From positions 1 through 40,862 of the forward strand of contig CANJQE010000003.1 of NCBI GenBank assembly GCA_947476305.1: 40,862 nucleotides of DNA, written 5' to 3'. Below are positions 1 to 10,300 of the stretch, one piece after another. Under the pieces are notes generated by a model. It had not been told where the DNA came from and ran no database searches. It worked only from the letters and a program-made list of their open reading frames with translations. Made by a program: the position numbers and the translations under genes. Source of the DNA: Legionellaceae bacterium (GTDB lineage Bacteria; Pseudomonadota; Gammaproteobacteria; Legionellales; Legionellaceae). Every line of letters begins with the position of its first letter. Within the stretch, counting starts at the first letter, position 1.

Positions 1-180
1 ATCCCCCTTCGGGCCTCAAAATCTACGCTCCCCAATGACTGACGCCTTTTCGTATGGCCTTATATTTTCCCTGCGGAAAAACATCCGGCCCTAAGGCTAC
101 CAGGGACTACTCGCCCGCGCCTTCGGCTCTCCATGGCTCGCAGCGGATGGACGATTATTAGCTCCTTCAAGCGTGCCAGT
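1..180. repeat. GC-rich structured intergenic element (probable dispersed repeat), truncated by the window edge
   Basis: This stretch is clearly richer in G and C than its surroundings and has no credible reading frame. It is full of hairpins: CCC-TTCG-GGC at the left edge, TTTTCC-CTGC-GGAAAA (65-80) enclosed by GGCC (56-59 and 87-90) and by GCCTT/AAGGC (44-48 and 93-97), and GC...CTTCGGC near 118-126. The nested stem at 44-97 is the strongest. I think it is one copy of a dispersed, hairpin-forming intergenic repeat of the kind common in Legionella genomes. A structured RNA is the alternative. It does not look like rRNA or tRNA. Family identity is inference only. Confidence 0.5.
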
Positions 181-242
181 ATTAACTATTGCTAAGTCTA
201 TGGGATGTTAATTTTTCTATTTGCTCATAAAATACCCTATAT

Positions 243-270
243 AACCGTTCAGGAGGGTAACTGAACGGTT
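243..270 (-). terminator. Hairpin just after mrp, possible weak terminator
   Basis: AACCGTTCAG (243-252) pairs perfectly with CTGAACGGTT (261-270) around an 8-base loop. The hairpin begins 7 bases after the mrp stop codon. No clear run of T follows on the minus strand, so termination is plausible but not strongly supported. Confidence 0.45.
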
Positions 271-277
271 AGGAATT

Positions 278-1351
278 TTATTCCACCACAATCTTTGGGA
301 ATTTATCCGCATAATTAATAGGCTTCTGAGAAAGTTCTATAGCGCTTCGCATCGCTGCTTTAATAAAGGGTTTTGCTATGTCTTGGTCAATTTGACTGGC
401 AACAGGTAGGCCATTGTCACATTCTTTTCGCACGGTTCCATTCAAGGGAAGTTGTCCTAATAGAATAGAGTGCTGCGTTTCACATAATTCTTTGGCTCCG
501 CCTTCACCAAAAATCGCTTCTTCATGACCGCAATTGGTACACCAGTGAGTAGACATATTTTCTATGATTCCCAATACATCAATACCAGTTTTTGCAAACA
601 TACTTAATGCTTTTTGTGCATCTAAGGTGGCCACATTTTGCGGTGTTGTTACTACTATCGCTGCAGTTAGAGGAATTTTTTGTACTAAGGTAAGTTGAAT
701 ATCTCCGGTGCCTGGCGGTAAATCAATAAATAAATAATCTAATTCATCCCAGCGCGTGCCATCTAACATTTGAATTAGTGATTTTGCAAGCATGGGTCCA
801 CGCCAAATTAAAGCCTGCTCCATATTGGTCAGATAACCAATCGACATCGTTTGTAGGCCATAGGCTTCAATAGGTAAATAAAAGTCATCAGCAATTTCTA
901 CGGGTCCTTTGGTGCCTAACATAAGAGGAATGCTGGGGCCGTAGATGTCGGCATCTAAAATACCAACACGAGCACCTAATTGTGCCAATGCAGCGGCAAT
1001 ATTAACCGTGACGGTGGATTTACCAACCCCACCTTTTCCAGAAGCAACAGCAATCGTGTTTTTAACGCCGCGTAGTCCTTTACCCACAAATTGAGTTTTA
1101 TGTGCTCGGATAAATTGTTTAATGCTCACAGTGCTTTTGTGTTTAGGAAATTGTTGTTCTAACGCTTTTTGGACTAGATTTTGATAATTTTTTTCTAGCA
1201 AAAGCGAAGGAAATCCTGCTGTAATAGTAAGATGAATGTAGTGACTATCCATTTCTACGGTGTATTTCAATGCCATGTCCTTTCCACTAAGACCAAGAAA
1301 GGGCTCAACAATAGAATCTACCAGAGAATTAATAATCGCTTCAGCGCTCAT
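278..1351 (-). CDS. mrp: Mrp/ApbC family iron-sulfur cluster carrier ATPase
   Basis: A 357-residue P-loop ATPase that carries or transfers Fe-S clusters to apoproteins in the cytoplasm (family knowledge). The deviant Walker A motif SGKGGVGKST lies at residues 104-113, followed by ILDADIYGPSIP, the FIDLPPGTGD motif, and a CxxC pair (WCTNCGH) in the C-terminal half that binds the bridging cluster. About 95 residues precede the P-loop and resemble the MIP18/DUF59-type N-terminal domain of longer Mrp proteins. The ATG at 1351 has an AAGG ribosome binding site. It is the last gene of the minus-strand block, 88 bases after the AddA-like gene. Nothing unusual is seen. Confidence 0.95.
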   Translation of the reverse strand: MSAEAIINSLVDSIVEPFLGLSGKDMALKYTVEMDSHYIHLTITAGFPSLLLEKNYQNLVQKALEQQFPKHKSTVSIKQFIRAHKTQFVGKGLRGVKNTIAVASGKGGVGKSTVTVNIAAALAQLGARVGILDADIYGPSIPLMLGTKGPVEIADDFYLPIEAYGLQTMSIGYLTNMEQALIWRGPMLAKSLIQMLDGTRWDELDYLFIDLPPGTGDIQLTLVQKIPLTAAIVVTTPQNVATLDAQKALSMFAKTGIDVLGIIENMSTHWCTNCGHEEAIFGEGGAKELCETQHSILLGQLPLNGTVRKECDNGLPVASQIDQDIAKPFIKAAMRSAIELSQKPINYADKFPKIVVE

Positions 1352-1439
1352 GGATTTACCTTAAAGTAAAAACAGCAATCATACCTTAGGCACTATTACT
1401 ATTTCTACTATCTTGCAGCCTAAGTATTCACATTTTCTA

Positions 1440-4400
1440 TTAAAGCACTTTAGACAGTTCGGGTTCATAATGCCAATGTACCCAATGATTGGTGGCTAAA
1501 TAATAAAGACCGCATTGGATTAATAAAGTGCTGTGTTGAGCTAAATAATTGGCGTATTCAGTTAATTGTTGTTGGTATGTTGCTTCTGTTGTCCCATCTT
1601 CTTTACCCGTTTTAAAATCAATAATCCATAAGTGCTGACGGTCTTCAAAGGTTCGGTCAATAATTCGAGTGACTAGATTATTATTTTTTTCAAGCAATAA
1701 TTCATATTCATTATGTTCATTTTGTTGGGGAGCAATGATCCATAAGCCGATGGGATCTTGGAATAAGCGAGTCATTTGTTCCGTGATAGTGCTTAAAGTA
1801 AAGTCCTTAGATTCTTTGTCTAAACCCAATTTATTTAATTCTTGTTCTACTAAAATCCAGGGTAAGTCATTGACAGTCTTGGGATGATTGTCGCAAATCC
1901 ATTGTAAGAGGCGATGCGTTACAACACCTATTAAACGAGGAATGCCTAAATGTAATTCGGACATCGTGTTTAGAGGGCTAGTATGGCTTAATGGCGGACT
2001 AAGATAAAAGGATAAAGGTAATTGAGTTAGCTGGGGTAGGGGAAGCGCTGATTCTTCTCCATCATGCTCAGGTTCATAAAGGGTAAACTCTTGCTGTTTT
2101 AGTAGACCGCGAAAGGATTTTTTCGATGTTTTTCCTGAGCCATCGAGTAAATAGAGACGTTTTTTCGCCCGTGTTACGGCCACATAAAATAATCTTTGAG
2201 CTTCGTATTGTGATTTTTCTTCATCTAGGGCGCCTAAATAATCATACAAGGGGCATTGCTCTTGATGTGCTCCCTTAATTGGAGAAACAAGGAAAATATC
2301 TTCTTGCTCGCTAGGTAATTTCAGCCATCTCAGTAAAGGAGTATCCCTACGGCTAGATTGAGCACCGAGGCTTGGGAGAAATACCGTATCAAATTCTAAG
2401 CCTTTAGATTTATGAATGGTCATAATTTGTAAACGTGAAGAGGATGTTTGTTGTGAGTAAAGATTATTTAATTCGGCAAGAAATTCATTGATATTTCTTA
2501 AGCGACCTTGCTCATCATAACGATCCAGCAAAGTCCAGAATTGTTCTAAATCACCTAATTGCTGTTGATTAAGAATAATCTCAATATGTAATTTTTTAAG
2601 TGTATTATTGATCCAATCCGATAAATGAATTTGGCCTCGTAAAGACAAGGCTTCTTGCATCACTTGACTGAAAAATCCTGCACGAATACGACCATCCTCA
2701 CTTAAATTTGGAATACTCTCAATTTGTAATAAGTTACTATAAATAGAAATTTTTGTATTAAATTGGGCGATAGCATGTAGGTCACTTAATATTAGCCCAC
2801 AATAAGGGCTTCTTAAACAAGCGAGCCAGGCCAAACGATTGGCCGGCATCAATAAAGCTTGTGTGATAGACCATACATCGCGTAAATGAATTAAATGAGC
2901 TAATAAGGTAATATCAGTACCTTGATAAGCAATCTGATGCTCACGTAAGAGCTTAATAATCGCGGGTAATTGACTTCGTGAACGCACTAAAATAGCAAGA
3001 CTTTGTTGCTTATCATTTTCTAATTCATCACGAATTCGTTCAATTAAATAGCTTGCCTCTTGTTCGCGATTAGCGCATTCAACAGCATATACCGCACTTA
3101 AGGGCTGCTCACTGAGAACATGCGCTGAAGGATGAAAAGAGACGGCGCCGGATTCAATATCAACCTCTCGTGGAAAAACATGTGCAAAATGTTGATTAAC
3201 CCAATTAACAATGTTTGCAGTAGAACGAAAATTACATTGCAGTTGTAAAGAATTGAGCATTAGGGGCCCAATACCCTGTGTTTTTGCGCGAAAAAATAAA
3301 CCTACCTCAGCTTGTCTAAAGCGATAAATGGATTGCATGGGATCACCTACTATAAATAGGGTTTTTCCGTCATTTTCCTGCCAACCTTGGACTAGTCGAG
3401 TGAGTAATTCAAATTGAGTAATGGATGTATCTTGAAACTCATCAATTAGGAGATGGTGAATAGCATTATCCAAATACAAAGCCAGATCAGTAGGATTATC
3501 TGCATCACCAAGAGCTGCTAAAGCTTGTTGGGAAATAGTAGTGAAATCAACTTCATTATTCTCACTTAATAAAATATGGAGATAACTGACAAGTACCGGA
3601 AGTAGGCGAAATAGGGCTTGTAATACCTCCCACTGCTCTAAATCATACTCAGGCTTAGGCAGTTGACTAACTTGCAATAAAGCGGTGTGGAAATCAGGGT
3701 AGTCATTGAGTTTAAGTAATAATTCTTTGCTTTCATCCTTAAGCTTTTTGTATTGGGCGGGAGGACAAGAACCACTTTTTAAGCCCACATGATGATCAAA
3801 GCTTTTGCGAATATTCTGATCACTACCGAGTATTAGTTGACATAAGCCTTTTGCAATTTCAGGCGTTGTTTCACTAAAATTTTGCCAGCTATTAAGAATA
3901 TAACGCGGTGACTCCGGATTATTTTCAACTTGAGCTAGTTCTTTAGCCAGCGCTACAAGTTGATAAGCAAGCTCTAAAGGCAAACTTTTTTTAAAGCGAG
4001 AAAGCTCATGATGCTCAATAAATTCTAAGGCCTGTTCAAAAGTAGCTTTGTCTTGAATACGTGCTTGAAAAAGCGGTGATAACCATTGATCCCGTTGCAT
4101 CAATAAATCTTTAAATAAACGCAGCAATTGTTCTTGTTTATTGTCCACATGCAGAAGTAAGGTTTTTATTGCAGATTGATAATCAGGATGGTCAATCGCA
4201 AATTTAATGCACTGGCGTCCGGCATTAAGATAATGTCGCTCTGGTTTATCTGTAATTTGCGCGTAGCCAATTTGCTGGTCTAATAAAGGAATGGCATGAT
4301 TAATACTGTGGCATAAAGAATCGATGGTAATAATTTTTAAACGATTAGTTTGCTGTAATAAATTCCATTCATAGTGGGCATCATGGTCTAGTGCACCTTG

Positions 4401-4676
4401 GGCAAAATCTAAAGTAGCTTGTTGATGAGCCGAATTTGCTGGTTTTTTCGCGGCGGCTTGTTGTAAGGCTAAGATAATTCGTTCGCGCATTTCGCTTGCA
4501 GCTTTACGAGTAAAGGTAAGCGCAATAATTTGTTCGGGAGCGGTTACGCTACTTAATAGGCGCAAATAACGCTGAGTCAGAATTTCGGTTTTCCCCGACC
4601 CAGCAGGTGCTTGTACAATAAAAGAGGCTTTAGGATCCGTTGCCCTGGTTCTTTGTGTTCCATCAATGAGTGTCAT
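1440..4676 (-). CDS. AddA/RecB-like UvrD-family helicase with C-terminal nuclease domain
   Basis: A 1078-residue superfamily 1A helicase fused to a RecB-type nuclease, predicted to process double-strand DNA ends for RecA-dependent repair. Visible motifs are Walker A APAGSGKT (K29), motif Ia ALTFTRKAASEMRER, motif II LLIDEFQDTS (D412), motif III IVGDPMQSIYRFRQAE, motif V MTIHKSKGLEFDTVFLP, motif VI FYVAVTRAKKRLYLL (near 829), then the nuclease signatures GVVTHRLLQW (near 920), IIDFKTGKED (near 1018) and QQQLTEYANYL. This order and length fit AddA better than UvrD. The start codon lies one base after the lysAC stop, so the two genes are almost certainly cotranscribed and translationally coupled. 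No AddB partner is in the window. Confidence 0.88.
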   Translation of the reverse strand: MTLIDGTQRTRATDPKASFIVQAPAGSGKTEILTQRYLRLLSSVTAPEQIIALTFTRKAASEMRERIILALQQAAAKKPANSAHQQATLDFAQGALDHDAHYEWNLLQQTNRLKIITIDSLCHSINHAIPLLDQQIGYAQITDKPERHYLNAGRQCIKFAIDHPDYQSAIKTLLLHVDNKQEQLLRLFKDLLMQRDQWLSPLFQARIQDKATFEQALEFIEHHELSRFKKSLPLELAYQLVALAKELAQVENNPESPRYILNSWQNFSETTPEIAKGLCQLILGSDQNIRKSFDHHVGLKSGSCPPAQYKKLKDESKELLLKLNDYPDFHTALLQVSQLPKPEYDLEQWEVLQALFRLLPVLVSYLHILLSENNEVDFTTISQQALAALGDADNPTDLALYLDNAIHHLLIDEFQDTSITQFELLTRLVQGWQENDGKTLFIVGDPMQSIYRFRQAEVGLFFRAKTQGIGPLMLNSLQLQCNFRSTANIVNWVNQHFAHVFPREVDIESGAVSFHPSAHVLSEQPLSAVYAVECANREQEASYLIERIRDELENDKQQSLAILVRSRSQLPAIIKLLREHQIAYQGTDITLLAHLIHLRDVWSITQALLMPANRLAWLACLRSPYCGLILSDLHAIAQFNTKISIYSNLLQIESIPNLSEDGRIRAGFFSQVMQEALSLRGQIHLSDWINNTLKKLHIEIILNQQQLGDLEQFWTLLDRYDEQGRLRNINEFLAELNNLYSQQTSSSRLQIMTIHKSKGLEFDTVFLPSLGAQSSRRDTPLLRWLKLPSEQEDIFLVSPIKGAHQEQCPLYDYLGALDEEKSQYEAQRLFYVAVTRAKKRLYLLDGSGKTSKKSFRGLLKQQEFTLYEPEHDGEESALPLPQLTQLPLSFYLSPPLSHTSPLNTMSELHLGIPRLIGVVTHRLLQWICDNHPKTVNDLPWILVEQELNKLGLDKESKDFTLSTITEQMTRLFQDPIGLWIIAPQQNEHNEYELLLEKNNNLVTRIIDRTFEDRQHLWIIDFKTGKEDGTTEATYQQQLTEYANYLAQHSTLLIQCGLYYLATNHWVHWHYEPELSKVL

Positions 4677-4677
4677 A

Positions 4678-7239
4678 TTAATCCAAGGCTATTTCTTCAG
4701 CAGCTGGCCTTAAATTGTAATTCGAACTCATGCAATGTCCATAGGCCCCAGTATTGGCAATCAGTAAAATATCGCCTTCTTTGGTTACCGGTAATAAACG
4801 GTCATAACCTAAAGTATCCCCTGATTCACAAATAGGCCCAACGATATGAGAAAAGACGGCTTTTTCTTCATATAAACGAGATAAATTAACAATTTCATGA
4901 TAAGCCCCATAGAGAGAGGGTCTTATTAAGGAATTCATGCCTGTTTCAATACCAATAAATTTAACCTTACCTTTTTCTTTGCATTGGGTTACTTTGGCAA
5001 GGATTACGCCACTTTCAGAAACAAAAAAGCGTCCAGGCTCAAGCCAGATTTGTAAATGAGGATGTTGTGTTTTAACTGCCAATAAAGAGGCGTCTAATGC
5101 TGCAAAATCTAGAGGGCTTTGGCCTGGTTTTTCTACAACCCCTAAACCTCCTCCTAAATTAAGAGCGCGAACATCAGTGAATTGCTGGGTTAATTCAGCA
5201 AGCATTAAGGCCGTTTCCTGCCATAATTCTATAGTGAGAATGCCGCTACCAGAATGAGCATGCAATCCTATAACCTTAATGTGATGTTTCTGAGTAAGAT
5301 CTAAAACTTGGCCTATGTCATTTTGAGTAATACCAAATTTAGATTCATTTCCGCCAGTAGATACATGTTTATGATGACCTGCTCCTGTGCCCGGATCTAA
5401 ACGTATAATGACCTCTCGATTTTTGAACAAATCAGGCCAGTGTTCTAAAGGATAAAGACTATCAATAGTGACATAACAACCCACATTCAGAGCATATTCA
5501 TATTCAAATTTTGGGGCAAAATTGGGCGTGAATAAAATCCGTTCTTTATTAATATTAGGGAACAGCTCTAATACGAGTTTTAACTCTTGAATAGAAACGC
5601 ATTCAAAACCAATGCTTTCCTTTTCTAAAGTTTTTAGGGTAGAAGGATGGGGATTGGCCTTAATGGCATAAAATAATTGGTCAACGGATTTTAAAGCCAA
5701 TAATTGTTGGGCACGATGAGCCTGTGTTTCATTGTGATAAACATAGCAAGGTGAATGCATACTACCTACCGTAAGCAGGCGATCACGCTCTGTTTCCCAC
5801 CAAGGAGTAGGTCGTACATGTGGTTTTCCAAATTCTTCATGCCAACTTTTAGAGTAATAAAACACTTGTGGATTATTTTCTATCAGCAAATGATGTAATT
5901 TTTGACATAATTTATCGGCCTGAGACTCATCCACTACAAAGGTAAGGTTCAAATCATTAGAAGCTAAAGACATTAAATAAACCTGTTTTGAATCAAAAAC
6001 CTCTAAAGCAGGACCAAGATGAGGTAGTACCGTGCGAATGTGATGTCCAACTAAACTAACCGCACTACAAGGCTCAATAAGTTTTGCTTTGCCAAATTGA
6101 TTTAAATCAGCTAAAAGCTCATTAATAGCGGGTCGGTCTCTGAGCTTGGCATTAGTATCTAAAGAAATGGTTACGTTAAATTCAGAAGAAGAAAGAAGAT
6201 CCACTGAAAAGCCATGCTTTTTAAAGGCAGTGAAGACATCAGCTAAGAATCCAACTTGTTGCCACATATTTAAGGTATCTATAGAGATTAATAAAATACT
6301 GTGTTTTACCTGAATGGATTTAATAAGCGGGGCAGACTCATCAATATCTTTAGTAATTAAGGTTCCTGAATGTCCAGGCATGTGGGTAAATTTAACGACC
6401 ATAGGAATGTTAGCTCTTCGTACGGGCGGAATACAATTAGGGTGAAGTACCTTGGCGCCCATAGACGCAATTTCCTGTGCTTCATCATAATTGAGTTGTT
6501 TTAATAAGCGAGCATGAGGCAATTGATGCGGGTTGGCCGTATAAATACCGGGAACATCAGTCCATATTTCACACATAGAGGCGTGTAATTTTCCTGCAAG
6601 TAAAGCCGCAGAAGTATCAGAGCCGCCTCTACCTAATAAAACAGTTTCTCCTTCACTATTCGCAGCAAAAAAACCTTGCGTTATTATTGCTTGTCCGCCA
6701 CTGGATAGAAATTTTTCTACTAATTGTGAGTCGTATTCACTGTCACATCGTGCGGATAGATAGTTGACTAAATCACCACCTAAAGAATGGGTACTGGTTA
6801 ATAATTCACGAGCATCGTACCATTTGGTATTAATTTCTTGTTTTTGTAAAAAAGCATGCCCCAAACGGGTCATCATTAATTCACCTAAACTTAAAACTTG
6901 CGCTTGAGTTTTAGCTGGTGCTTGTTTTAATAGAGCTATACCTGTAAGCCACTGTTTTAATTGATATAATTCAGCATTGACGAGCTCGGCACTCACCTCT
7001 AATTCTTGTGCTAATTTTAAATGACCGTTTTCAATTTCAGCATAAATACTATGATGTTCATCTAAGAGGGCTGCGTCTATAGCTTTTTCAAGCTTATTGG
7101 AGATTTGGGTTAAAGCAGAACAAACGATAACAGGTTGTTTACCTGCACTAATATGCTTTTGGGTAATTGCTGCAATATTATTCCATGTGGCTCGGGAAGA
7201 AACGCTAGTACCACCAAATTTTGTAACGATTTGTTCCAT
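4678..7239 (-). CDS. lysAC: Bifunctional aspartate kinase / diaminopimelate decarboxylase
   Basis: An 853-residue fusion of the first and last enzymes of lysine synthesis. The N-terminal half is aspartokinase: TKFGGTSVS at residues 6-14, LLGRGGSDTSAALLA, and an ACT-type regulatory region (around HSILLISIDTLNMWQQVGF) likely to sense lysine. The C-terminal half is the PLP-dependent decarboxylase: YAIKANPHP with the Schiff-base lysine at K527, HAHSGSG, LNLGGGLG, EPGRFFVSESG and CESGDTLGYD. Products serve lysine and peptidoglycan synthesis. I start at the ATG at 7239, which has GGAA five bases upstream and begins directly with MEQIVTKFGGTS; an in-frame TTG 15 bases earlier is less likely. The AddA-like gene follows after one base. 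The same fusion is annotated in other Legionellales and xanthomonads. Confidence 0.95.
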   Translation of the reverse strand: MEQIVTKFGGTSVSSRATWNNIAAITQKHISAGKQPVIVCSALTQISNKLEKAIDAALLDEHHSIYAEIENGHLKLAQELEVSAELVNAELYQLKQWLTGIALLKQAPAKTQAQVLSLGELMMTRLGHAFLQKQEINTKWYDARELLTSTHSLGGDLVNYLSARCDSEYDSQLVEKFLSSGGQAIITQGFFAANSEGETVLLGRGGSDTSAALLAGKLHASMCEIWTDVPGIYTANPHQLPHARLLKQLNYDEAQEIASMGAKVLHPNCIPPVRRANIPMVVKFTHMPGHSGTLITKDIDESAPLIKSIQVKHSILLISIDTLNMWQQVGFLADVFTAFKKHGFSVDLLSSSEFNVTISLDTNAKLRDRPAINELLADLNQFGKAKLIEPCSAVSLVGHHIRTVLPHLGPALEVFDSKQVYLMSLASNDLNLTFVVDESQADKLCQKLHHLLIENNPQVFYYSKSWHEEFGKPHVRPTPWWETERDRLLTVGSMHSPCYVYHNETQAHRAQQLLALKSVDQLFYAIKANPHPSTLKTLEKESIGFECVSIQELKLVLELFPNINKERILFTPNFAPKFEYEYALNVGCYVTIDSLYPLEHWPDLFKNREVIIRLDPGTGAGHHKHVSTGGNESKFGITQNDIGQVLDLTQKHHIKVIGLHAHSGSGILTIELWQETALMLAELTQQFTDVRALNLGGGLGVVEKPGQSPLDFAALDASLLAVKTQHPHLQIWLEPGRFFVSESGVILAKVTQCKEKGKVKFIGIETGMNSLIRPSLYGAYHEIVNLSRLYEEKAVFSHIVGPICESGDTLGYDRLLPVTKEGDILLIANTGAYGHCMSSNYNLRPAAEEIALD

Positions 7240-7313
7240 AGAAATTCCGCTCAAAATTAATACAGATTAGCATGGACTAAAGCGGTTGCACAAGAGTATT
7301 TATTATAAATTTT

Positions 7314-10300
7314 TTAATTTAATTCAAGTAGCGATTGAGTGTGTGACTGAAATTGATCAATACAGTCTTTAATATTATTAGCCACAGTTAAACTGTCAGT
7401 ATTTACTTTAAAAAATCGCCAGTCTCTTGTTGTATAAGTTTTAAGACCAAAAGTTGCTATTGTTAATAAGACATTGAGGATATCTAAGATAATTTGTTTG
7501 TTACCTCTATGAGTTTCCAGAACTGGTTTTGCATGTTTGATGGAGAGAACAATAGAGTTAATACCTTGGTTGTGCCCTTTAAATATTTGTTCTTTTTGCG
7601 AAGACAATTGCTGATACAATTCAAAAGTGGTTTTCGCAACCTCTTTATATGAATCTTTAGTCATTGCTTTAAGCGCATTAGTGAATGCTTTAATCCTTAA
7701 TTTTTCTATAGCGAGAATTAATTGCTGATGGCGGTTTGGCGAAGCCTGCGTTCTTTGTTCTAACTTATTATATTCTTGAGTTTCTGTTCTGAACCATTGT
7801 TCACGTTCTTCAATGCTTAATTTTTTATGATGAAGAGCAATAGAAAAGCTTGCAAAATCTCTGGTATGGGAAAGAGTATGAATAAGTTGGCTTGGAGTTA
7901 ACCAGGGCCAATTCCCAATTTGGCCATTATATTCGGGTTTTTCTAGTACACTTTTTGCTATATCAGGGCTTATATCGCTCCTAGCTAAGAATAGATTAAT
8001 TTGTTGGGTAGATAGTTTTTTTCGACTTAATTTTTTCAACTCGGAGTATTTCAGCTCCGGAAGATTAATTAATAGATTAAGCTCTTGTTCAGTATGTGCC
8101 GTCTCAATCATTTGATTAAGAGGTAAATAAGCAAGTAGAGAGGCCCCCCAAAGAGATAAAATACTCAATCCGAGTCTAGGGCTAATTAATCTATTATTTT
8201 TTTTAATAAACTCATGCGCGGATCGAGTAGAGTTTAATTGGATGAAACTTTTAAAAAGATGGACTAAACAGTCATCTAAATAACCTACTTTCTTTTTTTG
8301 CTCATAAAGAGTGAATATGTTTTGCGTAAGCTGATTTACTATTCCTAAATTCATTGCTTGAGGATGATGAGCAAGAGCATAAAGAATGTCAGAATGATGA
8401 GCAAATTTATAGCCTGCTTTAGCTAGGTTATTCGTATTAACAGCGTGATTTGGAGTATTTAAAAGATAAAGCATATTCCAATCAGATAGTAAATCATCAT
8501 CTAAAAAATCAGATAGATTGGTGGCAGAGAATGAGGGATGACGACAGATTTTATCACATACATCCTCATCAGCATGAGGATGTACGAAGGCGGCTCCTAA
8601 TAGCCCATCTCCAATGGGGTTTTGTTCCAACAACAGTAAAAACTGTTCTTTTTCCAATAAGGGATGGTGCAGAATATAGAGCATTAATTCATCACTAAGA
8701 TGGGGTTTTTGCAAGAATAAATTAAGCAATTTTCTATTATTACATTTTGAAAATAATAATAAAGAGAGATTTTCGGACAATAAAGCAAGAATTTCTGGCT
8801 GTAAGAAGAGTTCCAACTCATCTTGATTAGCAAGCTCTATCATTTTGCTAAGAGGCAAGTGATCAAGAGCTGAAGATCCTAAAATAGCCAAGATTTTTAA
8901 TCCCAAAAAGCTATTAATCAATTCCTTTGATTTAATTATGGAACTAATTTCTGCAGAGAAATTCTTTTCTTTAGCTAAGTTTAAAATAAGAAGTAAAAGT
9001 TCTTCTAATTCTTTATATTCATCGGAGTTAGGATATTGATTAAGTACAAATTGTGCTATTTGTTTTAGATTAGCGGGATTTATTATTTTCCCTTTTTGAA
9101 CGATCATTGTTTTTAATAATGGAATAGAACACCAGGACGTGGTTAATAAATTTCCCATTAGTTCCTCAGAAGTATTTGGATGGATCAATAAGGCCATAAA
9201 AATCTGAGGATTTTTTAAGAAGGACTCTGCAATACGCTTTAATCCTTGAGCATTTAGAAAATCATTAAAAGAATTTAAAATGAATAAAATTTCTTCTGCT
9301 TCAATTGAATCACTATTATCTAGAATAGTAAAAAATGATTTAGAGCTTCTTAATCTATGATGGTAGAGAACAGTTCTTACCTCTCTATTTACTTTAGGAT
9401 GTGCACAAATAGAATTAAAAACTAAAGGCGTTAAGTTGGAGCTCTTTAGGATTACTAGTAAATGCCCACTGCTTAGTTCCTCTTGTTTTAGAATAGAAAG
9501 GTATAAGGGTTCATCAAGATCACGGCGTCTTAAAAATAGTTCAATTAGTTCTTCTGTATTACATTTTTCACTCAGTGATAATAAGCTTTCTGTATCAAGT
9601 ATTTTATCAACAGTGAGCAGCATAAGATTGGTCAGTTCTCCATTTCCTGCTAAAAGCGCCATATCGTTTAAAGGAAGATTAATCTCTTTTAGGAGTCGGG
9701 GACTAAATATTTTCAGTACTTTTAATGCCAATTGAGGTCTAAGCCAATTTTTTTGAATTAACTCTATCATGGGTGCTACAGCATCTATTTCTAGTGACTG
9801 ATTAAATAGCTCAACGAGACAATCTTCACAACGTTCTTTTAAACGACTTTGCTCAAGGGCTGCAAAGGCTTTTTTAGCCATAATTAGTAACAAATTAGAA
9901 CTAATAGCCACCTGCGTTTGTTGTAGAATTTTTAAAAATAATTGAGGTGAACTAAAATAACTGTCTAATATCTTGAGGATAACCCGCTCATTAGTTTTGG
10001 GATGAGTAACAAGAGCTAGTTGAATCGCTTCACTTAAGGCGTAGGTTTGACTAATTTGCTGTAAAACATCGGTATCGATCACAAAGCAACTATGATGCAA
10101 TAAAACAAGTAAATCCTCTTCCTTGGGTGGTTTTGTTCTTAGAATAAATGTTAGTGTCTTAGCAGAAAAATGAGGATGTAAATAGATGGTTTTTCTCACT
10201 AGATCTGTAGCTTTAGGATGTTCAAATGCTGCTTCAAGCACGATATCGCTGTTAGAATTATTAATTAAGACTTGTAATTGTGTTTCTGTAAGGTCTGTTT

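Noticed and set aside
1-180. rRNA, tRNA or tmRNA end
   Set aside because: No cloverleaf, anticodon arm, CCA end or conserved rRNA segment could be recognised.
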